Assembly: GCA_023397245.1 (NCBI GenBank)
Contig: JAEWUH010000083.1
Span: 1-16,119, forward strand
Source: Bacillota bacterium
GTDB taxonomy: Bacteria > Bacillota > Clostridia > Oscillospirales > Acutalibacteraceae
Reading direction: 5' to 3'
DNA: 16,119 nucleotides
Position numbers and translations under genes: made by a program. Below the pieces are notes generated by a model that worked only from the letters and a program-made list of their open reading frames with translations, did not search any database and had not been told where the DNA came from. Shown piece after piece: positions 1-7,080 of the stretch (position 1 is its first letter; each line of letters opens with the position of its first letter).

Positions 1-62
1 CTGCGTGTGTAAGCATGGTAACATGCTCAGCTTGGCAGTACTAATAGGTCGAGGGCTTGACC
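1..62 (+). rRNA. 23S ribosomal RNA, 3' end (5' part outside window)
   Basis: The first 62 bases match the universally conserved 3' end of bacterial 23S rRNA: the helix H101 region and the block CTAATAGGTCGAGGGCTTGACC. The terminal GGGCTTGACC is the strand that pairs with the 23S 5' end. The gene is cut by the window start, not broken. The mature 3' end is placed at about 62 by analogy with other Firmicutes. No 5S rRNA follows; a terminator comes about 70 bases later. Confidence 0.93.
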
Positions 63-131
63 ATATTTCTTGGTTAGTCCTTTTCTCTCACCTCTGTTTC
101 ATTGCTTTATTCAGTTTTCAGTGTATATATC

Positions 132-165
132 AAAAGAGCCTGTTCGATTGGACAGGCTCTTTTTG
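132..165 (+). terminator. Rho-independent terminator of the rRNA operon
   Basis: A 14-bp stem (132-145 with 150-163, one G.U pair) closes a GATT loop. Its core is GAGCCTGTTC / GGACAGGCTC and it ends in a T run. It lies about 70 bases after the 23S end, so this rRNA operon ends without a linked 5S gene. The rest of 63-330 shows no gene I can support. Confidence 0.88.
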
Positions 166-334
166 CGCTTTTATTATATTATTAACCACAACAGAACGAT
201 GAATTGCCATTATAACTGTAACTCCTCAATGAAACAAAAAGAGTCCTATATTTTATCTATTGGTAACAAAATTCTATAGAAATGTCCGTTATTTTGCGGG
301 TCCCCTTTAAATACCTCTGCCGTGTGAATTGTTC

Positions 335-364
335 TTGACACCGCGGAGCAAAAGCCGTTATAAT
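335..364 (+). promoter_or_regulatory. Sigma-A promoter of the zinc-ribbon membrane protein gene
   Basis: The -35 is TTGACA (335-340) and the -10 is TATAAT (359-364), with an 18-bp spacer; both hexamers are perfect. Transcription should start near 371. An in-frame start at 329 lies upstream of this and cannot be used, which places translation at the ATG at 398. Confidence 0.85.
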
Positions 365-397
365 AATTATTACAAACGGGAAGAATGGAGAGCGTTT

Positions 398-844
398 ATG
401 GATATTGCATCTAATGAGGTAATCGCAATCATAGCGTTTTATTTACTCATTATGGCTGCATCGATTGCGGTACATGTTTTGTTTGCGGTGGCTGCTTACA
501 ACGACGCGCGTTCCAAAATGAATCAGAATGCCTTGATGTGGGCGCTGCTGATCGGATTTTTAGGGGCGATACCGGGTATTATTTACCTATGCATACGCAA
601 TAACCCAGTGCGGGAATTTGTGACCTGTATGAAATGCGGGGCTACATACCATGGGGCGTATATGAACTGCCCGAGATGCGGGGAACCGAATTCGTTTAAT
701 GCCCAATATTTGAATCCCTTTGCGGAGGAGCAAAGACACCGCGCCAGGGTATTGTGCATTGTTGCGGCTGTTTTGATCGGCCTTGCGGTTCTGTTTGGAA
801 TCATTATGGTAGTTTTGGCCGCAGCGGCTGCAAATTATCATTAA
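398..844 (+). CDS. Small membrane protein with an internal zinc ribbon (unknown function)
   Basis: The protein has 148 residues. The ATG at 398 is chosen because GGAG lies 7 bases upstream and the promoter (-10 at 359-364) rules out the earlier in-frame start at 329. Hydrophobic segments are at about 8-33, 45-66 and 117-143. Between the second and third is a soluble segment with C77-x2-C80 and C91-x2-C94, a classic four-cysteine zinc ribbon. The first part, with a YNDARSK motif followed by a WALLIGFLG helix, resembles the short membrane segment found at the N-terminus of cardiolipin-synthase-like proteins (PLDc_N type); that is a resemblance only. It is monocistronic, between 23S and the convergent chemotaxis gene, and shares a bidirectional terminator with it. 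I do not recognise a named family, and function is unknown. Confidence 0.75.
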   Translation: MDIASNEVIAIIAFYLLIMAASIAVHVLFAVAAYNDARSKMNQNALMWALLIGFLGAIPGIIYLCIRNNPVREFVTCMKCGATYHGAYMNCPRCGEPNSFNAQYLNPFAEEQRHRARVLCIVAAVLIGLAVLFGIIMVVLAAAAANYH

Positions 845-935
845 AATCCTCCTCTTATGGAGCGTCTGAGTAACTCACGGCATTTGAGAAGAAAGCAGTC
901 ATGTCGGCGAAAGGATATCGTATTCAAGGATAAAG

Positions 936-972
936 AAAGGGCGTCCGCATAATTTTATGCGGACGCCCTTTT
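936..972. terminator. Bidirectional terminator between convergent genes
   Basis: A perfect 15-bp stem (936-950 with 957-971, core GGGCGTCCGCAT) has a 6-base loop. It ends in TTTT on the plus strand and CTTTCTTTA on the minus strand. It serves the zinc-ribbon gene (plus) and the chemotaxis receptor (minus). Confidence 0.85.
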
Positions 973-989
973 CAGGTATTGGGGTCGTA

Positions 990-2675
990 TTAGTTTTGCA
1001 GCTTCAGCTTGAATTTGCCGACCAGCTTGCTCAGCGTTTCTGCCTGAGCAGAAAGCTCTTCGCTTGCGGCGGCGCTCTCTTCCGCTGTTGCGGAATTGGT
1101 CTGTACCACAGAGGAAACCTGTTCCACTCCCTGGGTAATCTGCGCAATGGCAGTCGCCTGATTGGAAGAAGCCCTGTCGATCTTTTCCACGGTTTCTCCT
1201 ACAAGGTGAACCTTTGCGGCGATTTCGTCAAGCGCAGCAGCCGTCCTGTTTGCCATATCGGAACCCTCCTGGATGTTCTGCAAGGAGGTTTCAATCAGCT
1301 GGGTGGTATGCTTTGCGGCTTCCGCACTTTTGCTTGCAAGGTTTCTCACTTCGTCTGCAACAACGGCGAAGCCTTTGCCTGCGGCGCCCGCTCTTGACGC
1401 CTCCACGGCGGCGTTAAGCGCAAGAATATTGGTCTGGAAGGCGATATCATCGATGACCTTTATAATTTTTCCGATTTCACTGGAAGAACTGTTGATATTA
1501 TCCATGGAGACGAGCATATTCTTCATTTGATCGGTGCCGCGGTTTACGCCGGAAATAGTTTCCTCCACATATCCGGTTACCGTACGAACATGCTCCGCGT
1601 TTTCCTTTATATGGTTCGATACTTCCGTAGTGGCGGCAGCAAGCTCCTCAATGGTGCTGGCCTGTTCGGTAGCACCCTGCGCAAGCTCCTGTGCTCCGCC
1701 GGATACCTGGGATGCGCCGCTGCTTACCTGCTCGGCAGAAATGTCGATTGTGGACATGGTTTCGTTCAGATCGCCGGATATTTTCCGGAAAGCCTGCTTA
1801 ATCGGCTGGAAGTCGCCGATGTATTCCTGATTGATTTCGGACGAAAGGTCGCCCTCCGCAATCAGACCGAGGTTGTCGGAGATATCCTGAATATAAAGCT
1901 TCAGCGTTTCGGATGCGGATTTGAGGGACTTGGCAAGAGAGCCGATTTCATCCTTGGAAACATAGGTGATCTCTACATCGAGATTGCCTTCTGCAATACG
2001 TTCTGCCGCTACGGCCATTTGATTGATCGGCCTGCTCAGTGAGCGCGCAATGAACATTCCCAGAAGGATGGAAATAATGATTCCGGCCACCATGATCGCG
2101 GCAGAAATAATAAGCATCATATCGGCCAGCTGGGTGTTAGACTGATCTGTCAGTTTTGCGTTTGAAACGCGGTTTTGCATACACTGTGTATAATTGTCGA
2201 TAACTTTCTGATTAATCGTTTTAAAATCATCAAGGCTCTTCAGCGCATCCAATGAATTTCCGCTTTTTGACTGTTTGATGATGTTATCCAAGGCGGGAAG
2301 CATCTGCTGTTCATACATCTGGTTTGCCTCGTCAAACAACTTCTTTGAGGCCGCGGTGGCGATGGTCGGCCCGTATTGCTTCACGTCGGTCTGATAAAAG
2401 GCTTTGTAGGTCTCCATTTGGTTTTCAAGTTCTTTTATCTTATCCTGATCGTTGTAGTAAAGGATAAAATCTCTTCCCTGACCCCTCAGCCGGTCAAGAT
2501 TCAAAATGATATCGGAAATGACCGGCAGGGGGACGGTCTGCTTTTCATACAGCTTCGTACTGGAATTCTTCATCTGCACCAGGCTGACAATGCCGGAGAC
2601 GCCGACAACGGTGGTAATCAAAGAAACAATTAGAAAGGAATAAATCAACTTTTTTGCAATCTTAAAATTTTTCAT
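990..2675 (-). CDS. Methyl-accepting chemotaxis protein (4HB sensor, HAMP, MCP signalling domain)
   Basis: This 561-residue transmembrane chemoreceptor relays ligand binding to CheA/CheW. TM1 is at about 10-33. An extracytoplasmic four-helix-bundle-type domain spans 34-185, and TM2 is at 186-209. HAMP follows at about 210-262, with a second HAMP-like segment at about 263-312. The coiled-coil signalling domain covers about 313-550. Its highly conserved hairpin tip, IDDIAFQTNILALNAAVEAS followed by RAG, spans about 408-430. The start is supported by AAGGAGA 5 bases before the ATG. No che or flagellar gene is in the window, so it is an orphan receptor. A sigma-D-like promoter upstream ties it to the motility regulon. 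The ligand cannot be read from the sequence. The C-terminus lacks the NWETF-type pentapeptide used for CheR docking. Confidence 0.95.
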   Translation of the reverse strand: MKNFKIAKKLIYSFLIVSLITTVVGVSGIVSLVQMKNSSTKLYEKQTVPLPVISDIILNLDRLRGQGRDFILYYNDQDKIKELENQMETYKAFYQTDVKQYGPTIATAASKKLFDEANQMYEQQMLPALDNIIKQSKSGNSLDALKSLDDFKTINQKVIDNYTQCMQNRVSNAKLTDQSNTQLADMMLIISAAIMVAGIIISILLGMFIARSLSRPINQMAVAAERIAEGNLDVEITYVSKDEIGSLAKSLKSASETLKLYIQDISDNLGLIAEGDLSSEINQEYIGDFQPIKQAFRKISGDLNETMSTIDISAEQVSSGASQVSGGAQELAQGATEQASTIEELAAATTEVSNHIKENAEHVRTVTGYVEETISGVNRGTDQMKNMLVSMDNINSSSSEIGKIIKVIDDIAFQTNILALNAAVEASRAGAAGKGFAVVADEVRNLASKSAEAAKHTTQLIETSLQNIQEGSDMANRTAAALDEIAAKVHLVGETVEKIDRASSNQATAIAQITQGVEQVSSVVQTNSATAEESAAASEELSAQAETLSKLVGKFKLKLQN

Positions 2676-2724
2676 ACAACTCTCCTTCTTTTTTACGTAC
2701 AGTCAAAAAACAGTGACGTTTTAT

Positions 2725-2751
2725 ATATCGAATTTTGTGCTTGCAAATTTA
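2725..2751 (-). promoter_or_regulatory. Sigma-D (FliA-type) promoter of the chemoreceptor
   Basis: Read on the minus strand: TAAA (2751-2748), exactly 15 bases, then TTCGATAT (2732-2725). The Bacillus sigma-D consensus is TAAA-N14-16-GCCGATAT, so 10 of 12 positions match with ideal spacing. The transcript start would be near 2718, about 43 bases before the ATG. No better sigma-A promoter is visible in this gap. Confidence 0.7.
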
Positions 2752-2768
2752 CATGTTTTTTGTATAAT
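2741..2768 (+). promoter_or_regulatory. Possible plus-strand promoter in the MCP-5S gap
   Basis: TTGCAA (2741-2746), a 16-bp spacer and a perfect TATAAT (2763-2768). It overlaps the minus-strand sigma-D promoter, so the two would be divergent and competing. No protein gene follows; the possible product is the small RNA entered next. Confidence 0.4.
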
Positions 2769-2774
2769 ATGATA

Positions 2775-2850
2775 TAAATTAATAAAGAGAATCGGAAAAT
2801 ATGCAGGGTGTAGTGCTTCAGCTCAAAGGATGAGGACTCTGCAGTTTTTG
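2775..2850 (+). ncRNA. Candidate small RNA (weak)
   Basis: About 75 bases downstream of the plus-strand promoter, TGCAGGGT (2802-2809) can pair with ACTCTGCA (2836-2843, one G.U), directly followed by G and five T. An inner CTTCA/TGAGG pairing is also possible. This has the layout of a short terminated transcript. I do not recognise an RNA family. It could instead be chance structure in a gap. Confidence 0.25.
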
Positions 2851-2900
2851 GCATCAAATCAATAAATTGAAGATTTATTAAAAAATATTTTAAAAAGTAC

Positions 2901-2932
2901 TTGCTTTTTGTCGTGCATAGTGGTATTATAAT
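2901..2932 (+). promoter_or_regulatory. Promoter of the 5S rRNA gene
   Basis: TTGCTT (2901-2906), a 17-bp spacer and TATTAT (2924-2929), overlapping a perfect TATAAT at 2927-2932. Directly upstream, 2876-2898 is almost pure A/T, as in an UP element of an rRNA promoter. It lies about 25 bases before the mature 5S. Confidence 0.65.
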
Positions 2933-2955
2933 CAAGTCGCCACGATGAATGGCAA

Positions 2956-3070
<115 letters not shown>

Positions 3071-3078
3071 ATTATAAG

Positions 3079-3107
3079 CAGTCACCCAATAGGGTGGCTG
3101 TTTTTTT
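3079..3107 (+). terminator. Terminator of the 5S rRNA transcript
   Basis: The stem CAGTCACCC (3079-3087) / GGGTGGCTG (3092-3100), with one G.U pair, has a 4-base loop and is followed by seven T. It starts 8 bases after the mature 5S end. Confidence 0.9.
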
Positions 3108-3136
3108 ATTGCAGTTTACGGATTTGCCGCAACGGA

Positions 3137-3162
3137 AAAGGAGCGGCCGCAGCCGCCCCTTT
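3137..3162 (-). terminator. Terminator of the FAD oxidoreductase gene
   Basis: On the minus strand, AAAGGGGCGGC (3162-3152) pairs with GCCGCTCCTTT (3147-3137), followed by TCCG. The one irregular pair is G.U on the minus strand but A-C on the plus, so it acts for the minus strand. It starts 8 bases past the stop codon. Confidence 0.7.
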
Positions 3163-3169
3163 CTGAAAT

Positions 3170-4642
3170 TTATATGACACGGAATTTGATTTTTTCCTTC
3201 CGGCAGATTTGCTGAACCGCCTTTTTGCCGGAGAGCGCGTTAATAAAGGTTGCCCCTGCCGACGTTGCCCATACACCCGCAAAATAGAAGCGGTCAAGGC
3301 CGGGAACGGTAATTTTATTGCCGGAAAACATATCGCTGACGCGAAAAGGCTTTTTCTGTGCGTTGCAAAAGCCGTGCGTGCCGCCCATAAAGCGTTCCCA
3401 GGTGAGCAGTGTGGGGATATCCATGACCTCCACCTGGTTCGTGATGCCGGGGAAATGCATTTCAAGGATTTCAAGAACCTGCCGCGCGGTCTTTTCCTTT
3501 TCCGCTTCATAGTCCGGCCTGCTGAGCTTTTTCCAGTAGGAATAGGAGGATACCAATTCAACCTTAATCACGCCCTTGCCCTGCGGCGCCATGGATTTAT
3601 CATAACCGTAAATCTGCATTTCAAGGGAATCCAGTTCATGTCCGGCAATGGTGACCGGCTGCTCCAGAAGCTGTATCAGGCTGGAGGGCTCCGCGGAAAG
3701 GTCGCGGTTTACGCCGAGAAACACATGAACAGCCCAGTTGGTTTCGTCGTCCGGCTCCGCGCAGTATTCGCGCAGGCGGTCATCCATAAACCGGCCCTCC
3801 AGCATATCCAGCAGCGTTTTTCTGCCGTCCGCGTCGGAAATAATATAATCGGCATAATGCTCCGTGCCGTCCTTTAACCGGATTCCGGCGGCATTGCCGT
3901 CGCTTACGAAGATTTTTTCCGCCTTGCTGTTAAAATCGATTTTACCGCCCAGCTCTTTATACCGTTTTACGATTCCGTCAATGAACGGAGAGCACCCGCC
4001 CACCGGCCACGCGATATCGCCCTGAAAGCCGGACGCATGACGCATGATGTGCATCAGCGCGGGAGAATCCGGCATGGAATACACCAGCAGGGGAAATGCT
4101 CTTTGCAGAAACGGATCGGAAAAGCGCTTTGCAAAATCTTTCATCGTGGCTGCAAACCACTTTTTGTTTTTGAAAAACCATGGGATATTTTTCAGCATTC
4201 CGGGAGGTCCGTCCAGAAGCATCTCTCCCATGGGGTCGCCTGCGGTAAAGCTGTGGATTCCTTCTATGTATTCACGGATTACGTCCTTATCCTGCGGCGA
4301 GAGCGAGAGCAGATGCTCTTCCAGAGCCTTCGGGTCGTAGTAGTCGATCAGCATTTTGCCTTCGGGAGAAGCGACGCTGACACATTCCTTTGTATACACC
4401 ATGTCGGTGGGCATCGCGCCGACTTCCGACCAGATTTTATTCAGCTTCAGTTTTGGAGAGCAGCCCATAAGGTGGTGGATGCATACGTCAAAGGTATAGC
4501 CGCTCCGCTTCCAGGAAGCGCACTGGCCGCCTGCGCGGCTGTGCATTTCGTAAATATGGGTATCAAACCCGTTCATTTGCCCGTAGATCCCCGCGGCCAG
4601 TCCGCCCAGACCGGCGCCGATGATAATGATCGATTTCGCCAC
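3170..4642 (-). CDS. Phytoene-desaturase-like (CrtI/COG1233-type) FAD-dependent oxidoreductase
   Basis: The protein has 490 residues from a GTG start at 4642. AAGAGG lies 7 bases upstream, and the FAD-binding Rossmann motif GAGLGG then sits at residues 9-14, as expected. An in-frame TTG 44 codons upstream is itself the -35 box of the promoter and cannot be a start. Glu32 ends the second beta strand (ribose binding) and is followed by RAGGQC, typical of the CrtI/amine-oxidase superfamily. The C-terminal FAD motif FYFAGVWATSAGATF is at about 452-466. Such proteins desaturate or isomerise isoprenoid-like substrates or act as prolycopene-isomerase-like enzymes. In Clostridia many family members have no known substrate, and no carotenoid gene lies nearby. 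The gene is monocistronic, convergent with the 5S gene and divergent from aroF. The family is sure; the substrate is unknown. Confidence 0.88.
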   Translation of the reverse strand: MAKSIIIIGAGLGGLAAGIYGQMNGFDTHIYEMHSRAGGQCASWKRSGYTFDVCIHHLMGCSPKLKLNKIWSEVGAMPTDMVYTKECVSVASPEGKMLIDYYDPKALEEHLLSLSPQDKDVIREYIEGIHSFTAGDPMGEMLLDGPPGMLKNIPWFFKNKKWFAATMKDFAKRFSDPFLQRAFPLLVYSMPDSPALMHIMRHASGFQGDIAWPVGGCSPFIDGIVKRYKELGGKIDFNSKAEKIFVSDGNAAGIRLKDGTEHYADYIISDADGRKTLLDMLEGRFMDDRLREYCAEPDDETNWAVHVFLGVNRDLSAEPSSLIQLLEQPVTIAGHELDSLEMQIYGYDKSMAPQGKGVIKVELVSSYSYWKKLSRPDYEAEKEKTARQVLEILEMHFPGITNQVEVMDIPTLLTWERFMGGTHGFCNAQKKPFRVSDMFSGNKITVPGLDRFYFAGVWATSAGATFINALSGKKAVQQICRKEKIKFRVI

Positions 4643-4745
4643 AATATTTCCTCTTTTCCGTAACAGCCGTTCCGATACCGCGTTCGCCGCATCGGCCGGG
4701 TGGTCTGTGCCGCAGCCTGTGCACCGGCGCTGCGTAACCTCTTTG

Positions 4746-4774
4746 AGTATAGAAGCAATTTTTTTATTTGTCAA
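4746..4774 (-). promoter_or_regulatory. Sigma-A promoter of the FAD oxidoreductase
   Basis: On the minus strand, TTGACA (4774-4769), a 17-bp spacer and TATACT (4751-4746). Transcription should begin near 4739, giving a GC-rich leader of roughly 97 bases before the GTG. The leader holds short dyads such as CCGAT...ATCGG. Confidence 0.85.
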
Positions 4775-4824
4775 CGGAAAAAAGGGAACCGCCCGGACAG
4801 ACGGTTTTTCACTGCATTTAGCAC

Positions 4825-4852
4825 TTGCATTTTTGGGGTTTTGGTTTATAAT
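4825..4852 (+). promoter_or_regulatory. Promoter of aroF
   Basis: TTGCAT (4825-4830), a 16-bp spacer and a perfect TATAAT (4847-4852). The start would be near 4859, about 59 bases before the ATG. No trp/T-box-like leader is evident. Confidence 0.7.
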
Positions 4853-4917
4853 ATATTTAGCGCTTTAAAGCATAAAGTAACGAAAGCAAAATAGAAACGG
4901 GAAAAGGACATCGGATT

Positions 4918-5931
4918 ATGATTATTGTTATGAAAAACGGCTCCACGCAGCAGGACGTGGAGAAGGTAGTAGAGATATTGACGGCGCACGGCCTTGGCGC
5001 AAACCTTTCCACCGGTTCGCAGGCCACCATCGTGGGCGTACTGGGCGATAAAACCAAGCTGGGCGGTTTCGATTTTGAAATGCTCGACTGCGTTGAAAAA
5101 TGCGTGCCGATTATGCATACCTATAAGCTTGCCAGCCGTGAAATGTGCCCGGATGGGCGTACCGTGCAGGTGGGGGACCAAATGATCGGAGGAAAAAAGC
5201 TTGTGATGATCGGCGGCCCCTGCGCCGTGGAGAGCGAGGACCAGATTATGCAGGCGGCGCTCGGCGTTAAAGCCGCGGGAGCGAATTTCCTGCGCGGCGG
5301 CGCGTACAAGCCGAGAACCTCGCCCTACTCCTTCCAGGGGCTGGAGGAAGAGGGCCTGAAGATTATGCGCCGGGCGGCGGACGCCACGGGGCTCAAGGTT
5401 GTGAGCGAAATCGTCGCACATGACCAGATCGACACAGCGGCCAAATACTGCGATATGTTCCAGATCGGCGCGCGCAATATGCAGAACTTCCGTCTGCTGC
5501 GGGAGGTAGGGCGCGCAAAGGTGCCGGTACTGCTCAAGCGCGGGATTTCCTCCACGATTGAGGAATGGCTGGACGCCGCGGAATACATTATGAGCGAGGG
5601 AAACTACAATGTTGTGCTCTGCGAACGCGGAATCCGCACCTTTGAGACCGCAACGCGCAACACGCTGGATGTTTCAGCGATTCCCGTGGTTAAGGAACGC
5701 AGCAGCCTGCCGATTATTGCAGACCCGTCCCACGCGGCCGGGAAAACAAAATACATCGCTTCGCTGTCCCTTGCGGCCATTGCCGCGGGCGCCGACGGCC
5801 TGATCATCGAGGTGCACCCCAACCCCAAGGCGGCCATGAGCGACGCCGCCCAGCAGCTCACCCCGGAGACTTACGCCGCGCTTTTCCAAAAAGTTGGAGC
5901 GGTAGCCGCCGCTGTGGGAAGGACTTTATAA
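4918..5931 (+). CDS. aroF: 3-deoxy-7-phosphoheptulonate (DAHP) synthase, type I-beta with N-terminal ferredoxin-like domain
   Basis: The enzyme condenses phosphoenolpyruvate with erythrose 4-phosphate to DAHP, the first step of the shikimate pathway. At 337 residues it matches the Thermotoga maritima enzyme layout. A ferredoxin-like regulatory domain covers about 1-70, where Tyr/Phe feedback acts in that family, and a TIM barrel follows. Metal ligands are recognisable as Cys102 (GGPCAVES), His272 (DPSHAAGK), Glu298 (IIEVHP) and Asp309 (SDAAQQ). Substrate-binding blocks are LRGGAYKPRTSPYSFQG (125-141), GARNMQN (184-190) and LLKRG (205-209). AAGGA lies 9 bases before the ATG; the alternative ATG at 4930 has no better site. 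The gene is monocistronic, with its own promoter and terminator and no other aro gene nearby. Feedback regulation is inferred from the domain, not shown. Confidence 0.96.
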   Translation: MIIVMKNGSTQQDVEKVVEILTAHGLGANLSTGSQATIVGVLGDKTKLGGFDFEMLDCVEKCVPIMHTYKLASREMCPDGRTVQVGDQMIGGKKLVMIGGPCAVESEDQIMQAALGVKAAGANFLRGGAYKPRTSPYSFQGLEEEGLKIMRRAADATGLKVVSEIVAHDQIDTAAKYCDMFQIGARNMQNFRLLREVGRAKVPVLLKRGISSTIEEWLDAAEYIMSEGNYNVVLCERGIRTFETATRNTLDVSAIPVVKERSSLPIIADPSHAAGKTKYIASLSLAAIAAGADGLIIEVHPNPKAAMSDAAQQLTPETYAALFQKVGAVAAAVGRTL

Positions 5932-5962
5932 ACCGGCAGCCGAAATAAGTTTTTCATGAATG

Positions 5963-5998
5963 CCCTGTGGAAAGATCATTTCCGCAGGGTTGTTTTTT
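5963..5998 (+). terminator. Terminator of aroF
   Basis: CCCTGTGGAAA (5963-5973) pairs with TTTCCGCAGGG (5979-5989, one G.U) across a 5-base loop and is followed by TTGTTTTTT. Confidence 0.9.
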
Positions 5999-6083
5999 AA
6001 TGTCTTTCGCAAATTCTGCCCGGTGGAATTTTACTATCGCCTAAGAAGACACTCTTAATTATAGAAAGAGATGCATCTGCTTA

Positions 6084-6117
6084 ATTGTCAACCTATTTTA
6101 TATTTTAGGTTGACAAT
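6084..6117 (+). promoter_or_regulatory. BirA operator (biotin repressor box) upstream of bioY
   Basis: A perfect inverted repeat: ATTGTCAACCTA (6084-6095) and TAGGTTGACAAT (6106-6117). The half-sites TTGTCAACC and GGTTGACAA are 14 bases apart. This agrees with the known BirA signal (TTGT-AACC type half-sites, 14-16-base spacing) and precedes a biotin transporter gene. Biotin-loaded BirA should block transcription, because the right half-site contains the -35 box. Confidence 0.88.
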
Positions 6118-6138
6118 ACTTTTTTCTCCCCTTATACT
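6110..6138 (+). promoter_or_regulatory. Sigma-A promoter of bioY, -35 inside the BirA box
   Basis: TTGACA (6110-6115), a 17-bp spacer and TATACT (6133-6138). The -35 lies inside the right arm of the BirA palindrome, so operator occupancy and polymerase binding exclude each other. The start is near 6145. Confidence 0.87.
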
Positions 6139-6171
6139 ATATATAATATAAATGAAACCGGGAGAAAAGAT

Positions 6172-6717
6172 ATGAAAAATAAAGCAACCTTTTATTTGAC
6201 CTTTTGCGCGCTCTTTGCGGCGCTCACCGCCGTTGCGTCGCAGATCTCCGTTCCGATGCAGCCGGTGCCGATCAATCTGGCCACTTTTTCCGTTTATCTG
6301 GCGGGCGCCGTCCTTGGCGCGCGCTGCGGGGCGATCAGCCAGTCGGTCTATGTGCTGCTCGGCGCGGCGGGGCTTCCCGTTTTTGCGCAGTTCCGGGGCG
6401 GGTTCCATGTGATTCTGGGGCCGACGGGCGGTTATATCATCGGATACATTGCTGCGGCGTGGCTGGTCGGATTTCTGACGGAGCGGCTCGGCGGAGGGAC
6501 TCTGCGGCGGGTTCTTTTCATGACTGCGGGAATGGCGCTTTGCTACCTGCTGGGTACGGTATGGTTTATCCTGCTTACAAAAACCGGCCTCTGGGCGGCG
6601 CTGACGATGTGCGTTTTCCCGTTCCTGATCGGCGACGCGGTGAAAATTGCGGCAGCGGCTGTGATGGCTCCCCGACTTCGCACGGCGTTTCAGAAAGTGC
6701 CGCAAGGCGAAATATAA
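6172..6717 (+). CDS. bioY: BioY, substrate-binding (S) component of an ECF biotin transporter
   Basis: This 181-residue integral membrane protein captures biotin for an energy-coupling-factor transporter. The N-terminal block QISVPMQPVPINLATFSVYL (about 24-43) and the segment GGFHVILGPTGGYIIGY (about 75-91) are hallmarks of BioY. About six hydrophobic helices span the protein. GGGAGA lies upstream of the ATG. It is transcribed alone from a BirA-controlled promoter. The EcfA/A'/T energising module is not in the window and is presumably shared and encoded elsewhere. No biotin synthesis gene is adjacent, consistent with a scavenging role. Confidence 0.95.
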   Translation: MKNKATFYLTFCALFAALTAVASQISVPMQPVPINLATFSVYLAGAVLGARCGAISQSVYVLLGAAGLPVFAQFRGGFHVILGPTGGYIIGYIAAAWLVGFLTERLGGGTLRRVLFMTAGMALCYLLGTVWFILLTKTGLWAALTMCVFPFLIGDAVKIAAAAVMAPRLRTAFQKVPQGEI

Positions 6718-6814
6718 GTGCCTGTCCAGCGTATAAAATAATTCTTAATACGCATTGTTGAAAAATCGGTTAAAAATGTTGAAAAGCAACTGAAAAATAC
6801 AAGCTGTAATAATG

Positions 6815-6858
6815 ATAAGTCCAAAACTGCGGGGAAATGCCGGTTTTGGACTTATTTT
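6815..6858 (+). terminator. Terminator downstream of bioY
   Basis: A perfect 13-bp stem, ATAAGTCCAAAAC (6815-6827) / GTTTTGGACTTAT (6843-6855), with a GC-containing 15-base loop, ends in TTTT. It lies about 98 bases past the bioY stop. The 6718-6814 stretch holds nothing else I recognise. Confidence 0.75.
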
Positions 6859-7080
6859 ATTATACGAAGAGTAGATATCCGGCATAATATATCCTAAAGT
6901 ATCAACATTTTGGGGAGAAGGTGCGGATTTTACACAGAATTAAACAAAGGGCGGTTGAGAAAGCACCGCGTAATACTCTTTGTTTTTGAAATGACGGATA
7001 AGACACAGCGTGTAAACGTGTAAAACAAGGAGAAAACAGGAGAGAATAGGAAACTAAATTAAAAAAACGGCTTTTTCCTA
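6859..7080. other. Intergenic region with an isolated hairpin, no gene seen
   Basis: No supportable coding frame. A nested hairpin is present: AAACAAAG (6942-6949) pairs with CTTTGTTT (6978-6985), enclosing GCGGT (6951-6955) / ACCGC (6965-6969), with a short T run after it. Further on, AATAGGAAA (7045-7053) and TTTCCTATT (7074-7082) form an inverted repeat running into the -35 box of the rplM promoter. No known riboswitch consensus was recognised. Confidence 0.4.

Noticed and set aside
5..279. Small frames over the 23S end and its terminator
   Set aside because: They overlap rRNA and a terminator hairpin, and no ribosome binding site is present.
957..2042. Open frames on the plus strand across the chemoreceptor gene
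   Set aside because: They are antisense shadows of a well-supported minus-strand receptor gene and have no promoter, ribosome binding site or family resemblance.
2801..2833. A 10-codon leader peptide frame (ATG at 2801)
   Set aside because: It has no usable ribosome binding site and no downstream gene on that strand to regulate.
3209..4663. Plus-strand frames of 208 and 222 codons over the FAD oxidoreductase
   Set aside because: They lie antisense to a protein with clear FAD motifs. Their composition is that of reverse-strand reading of GC-rich coding DNA.
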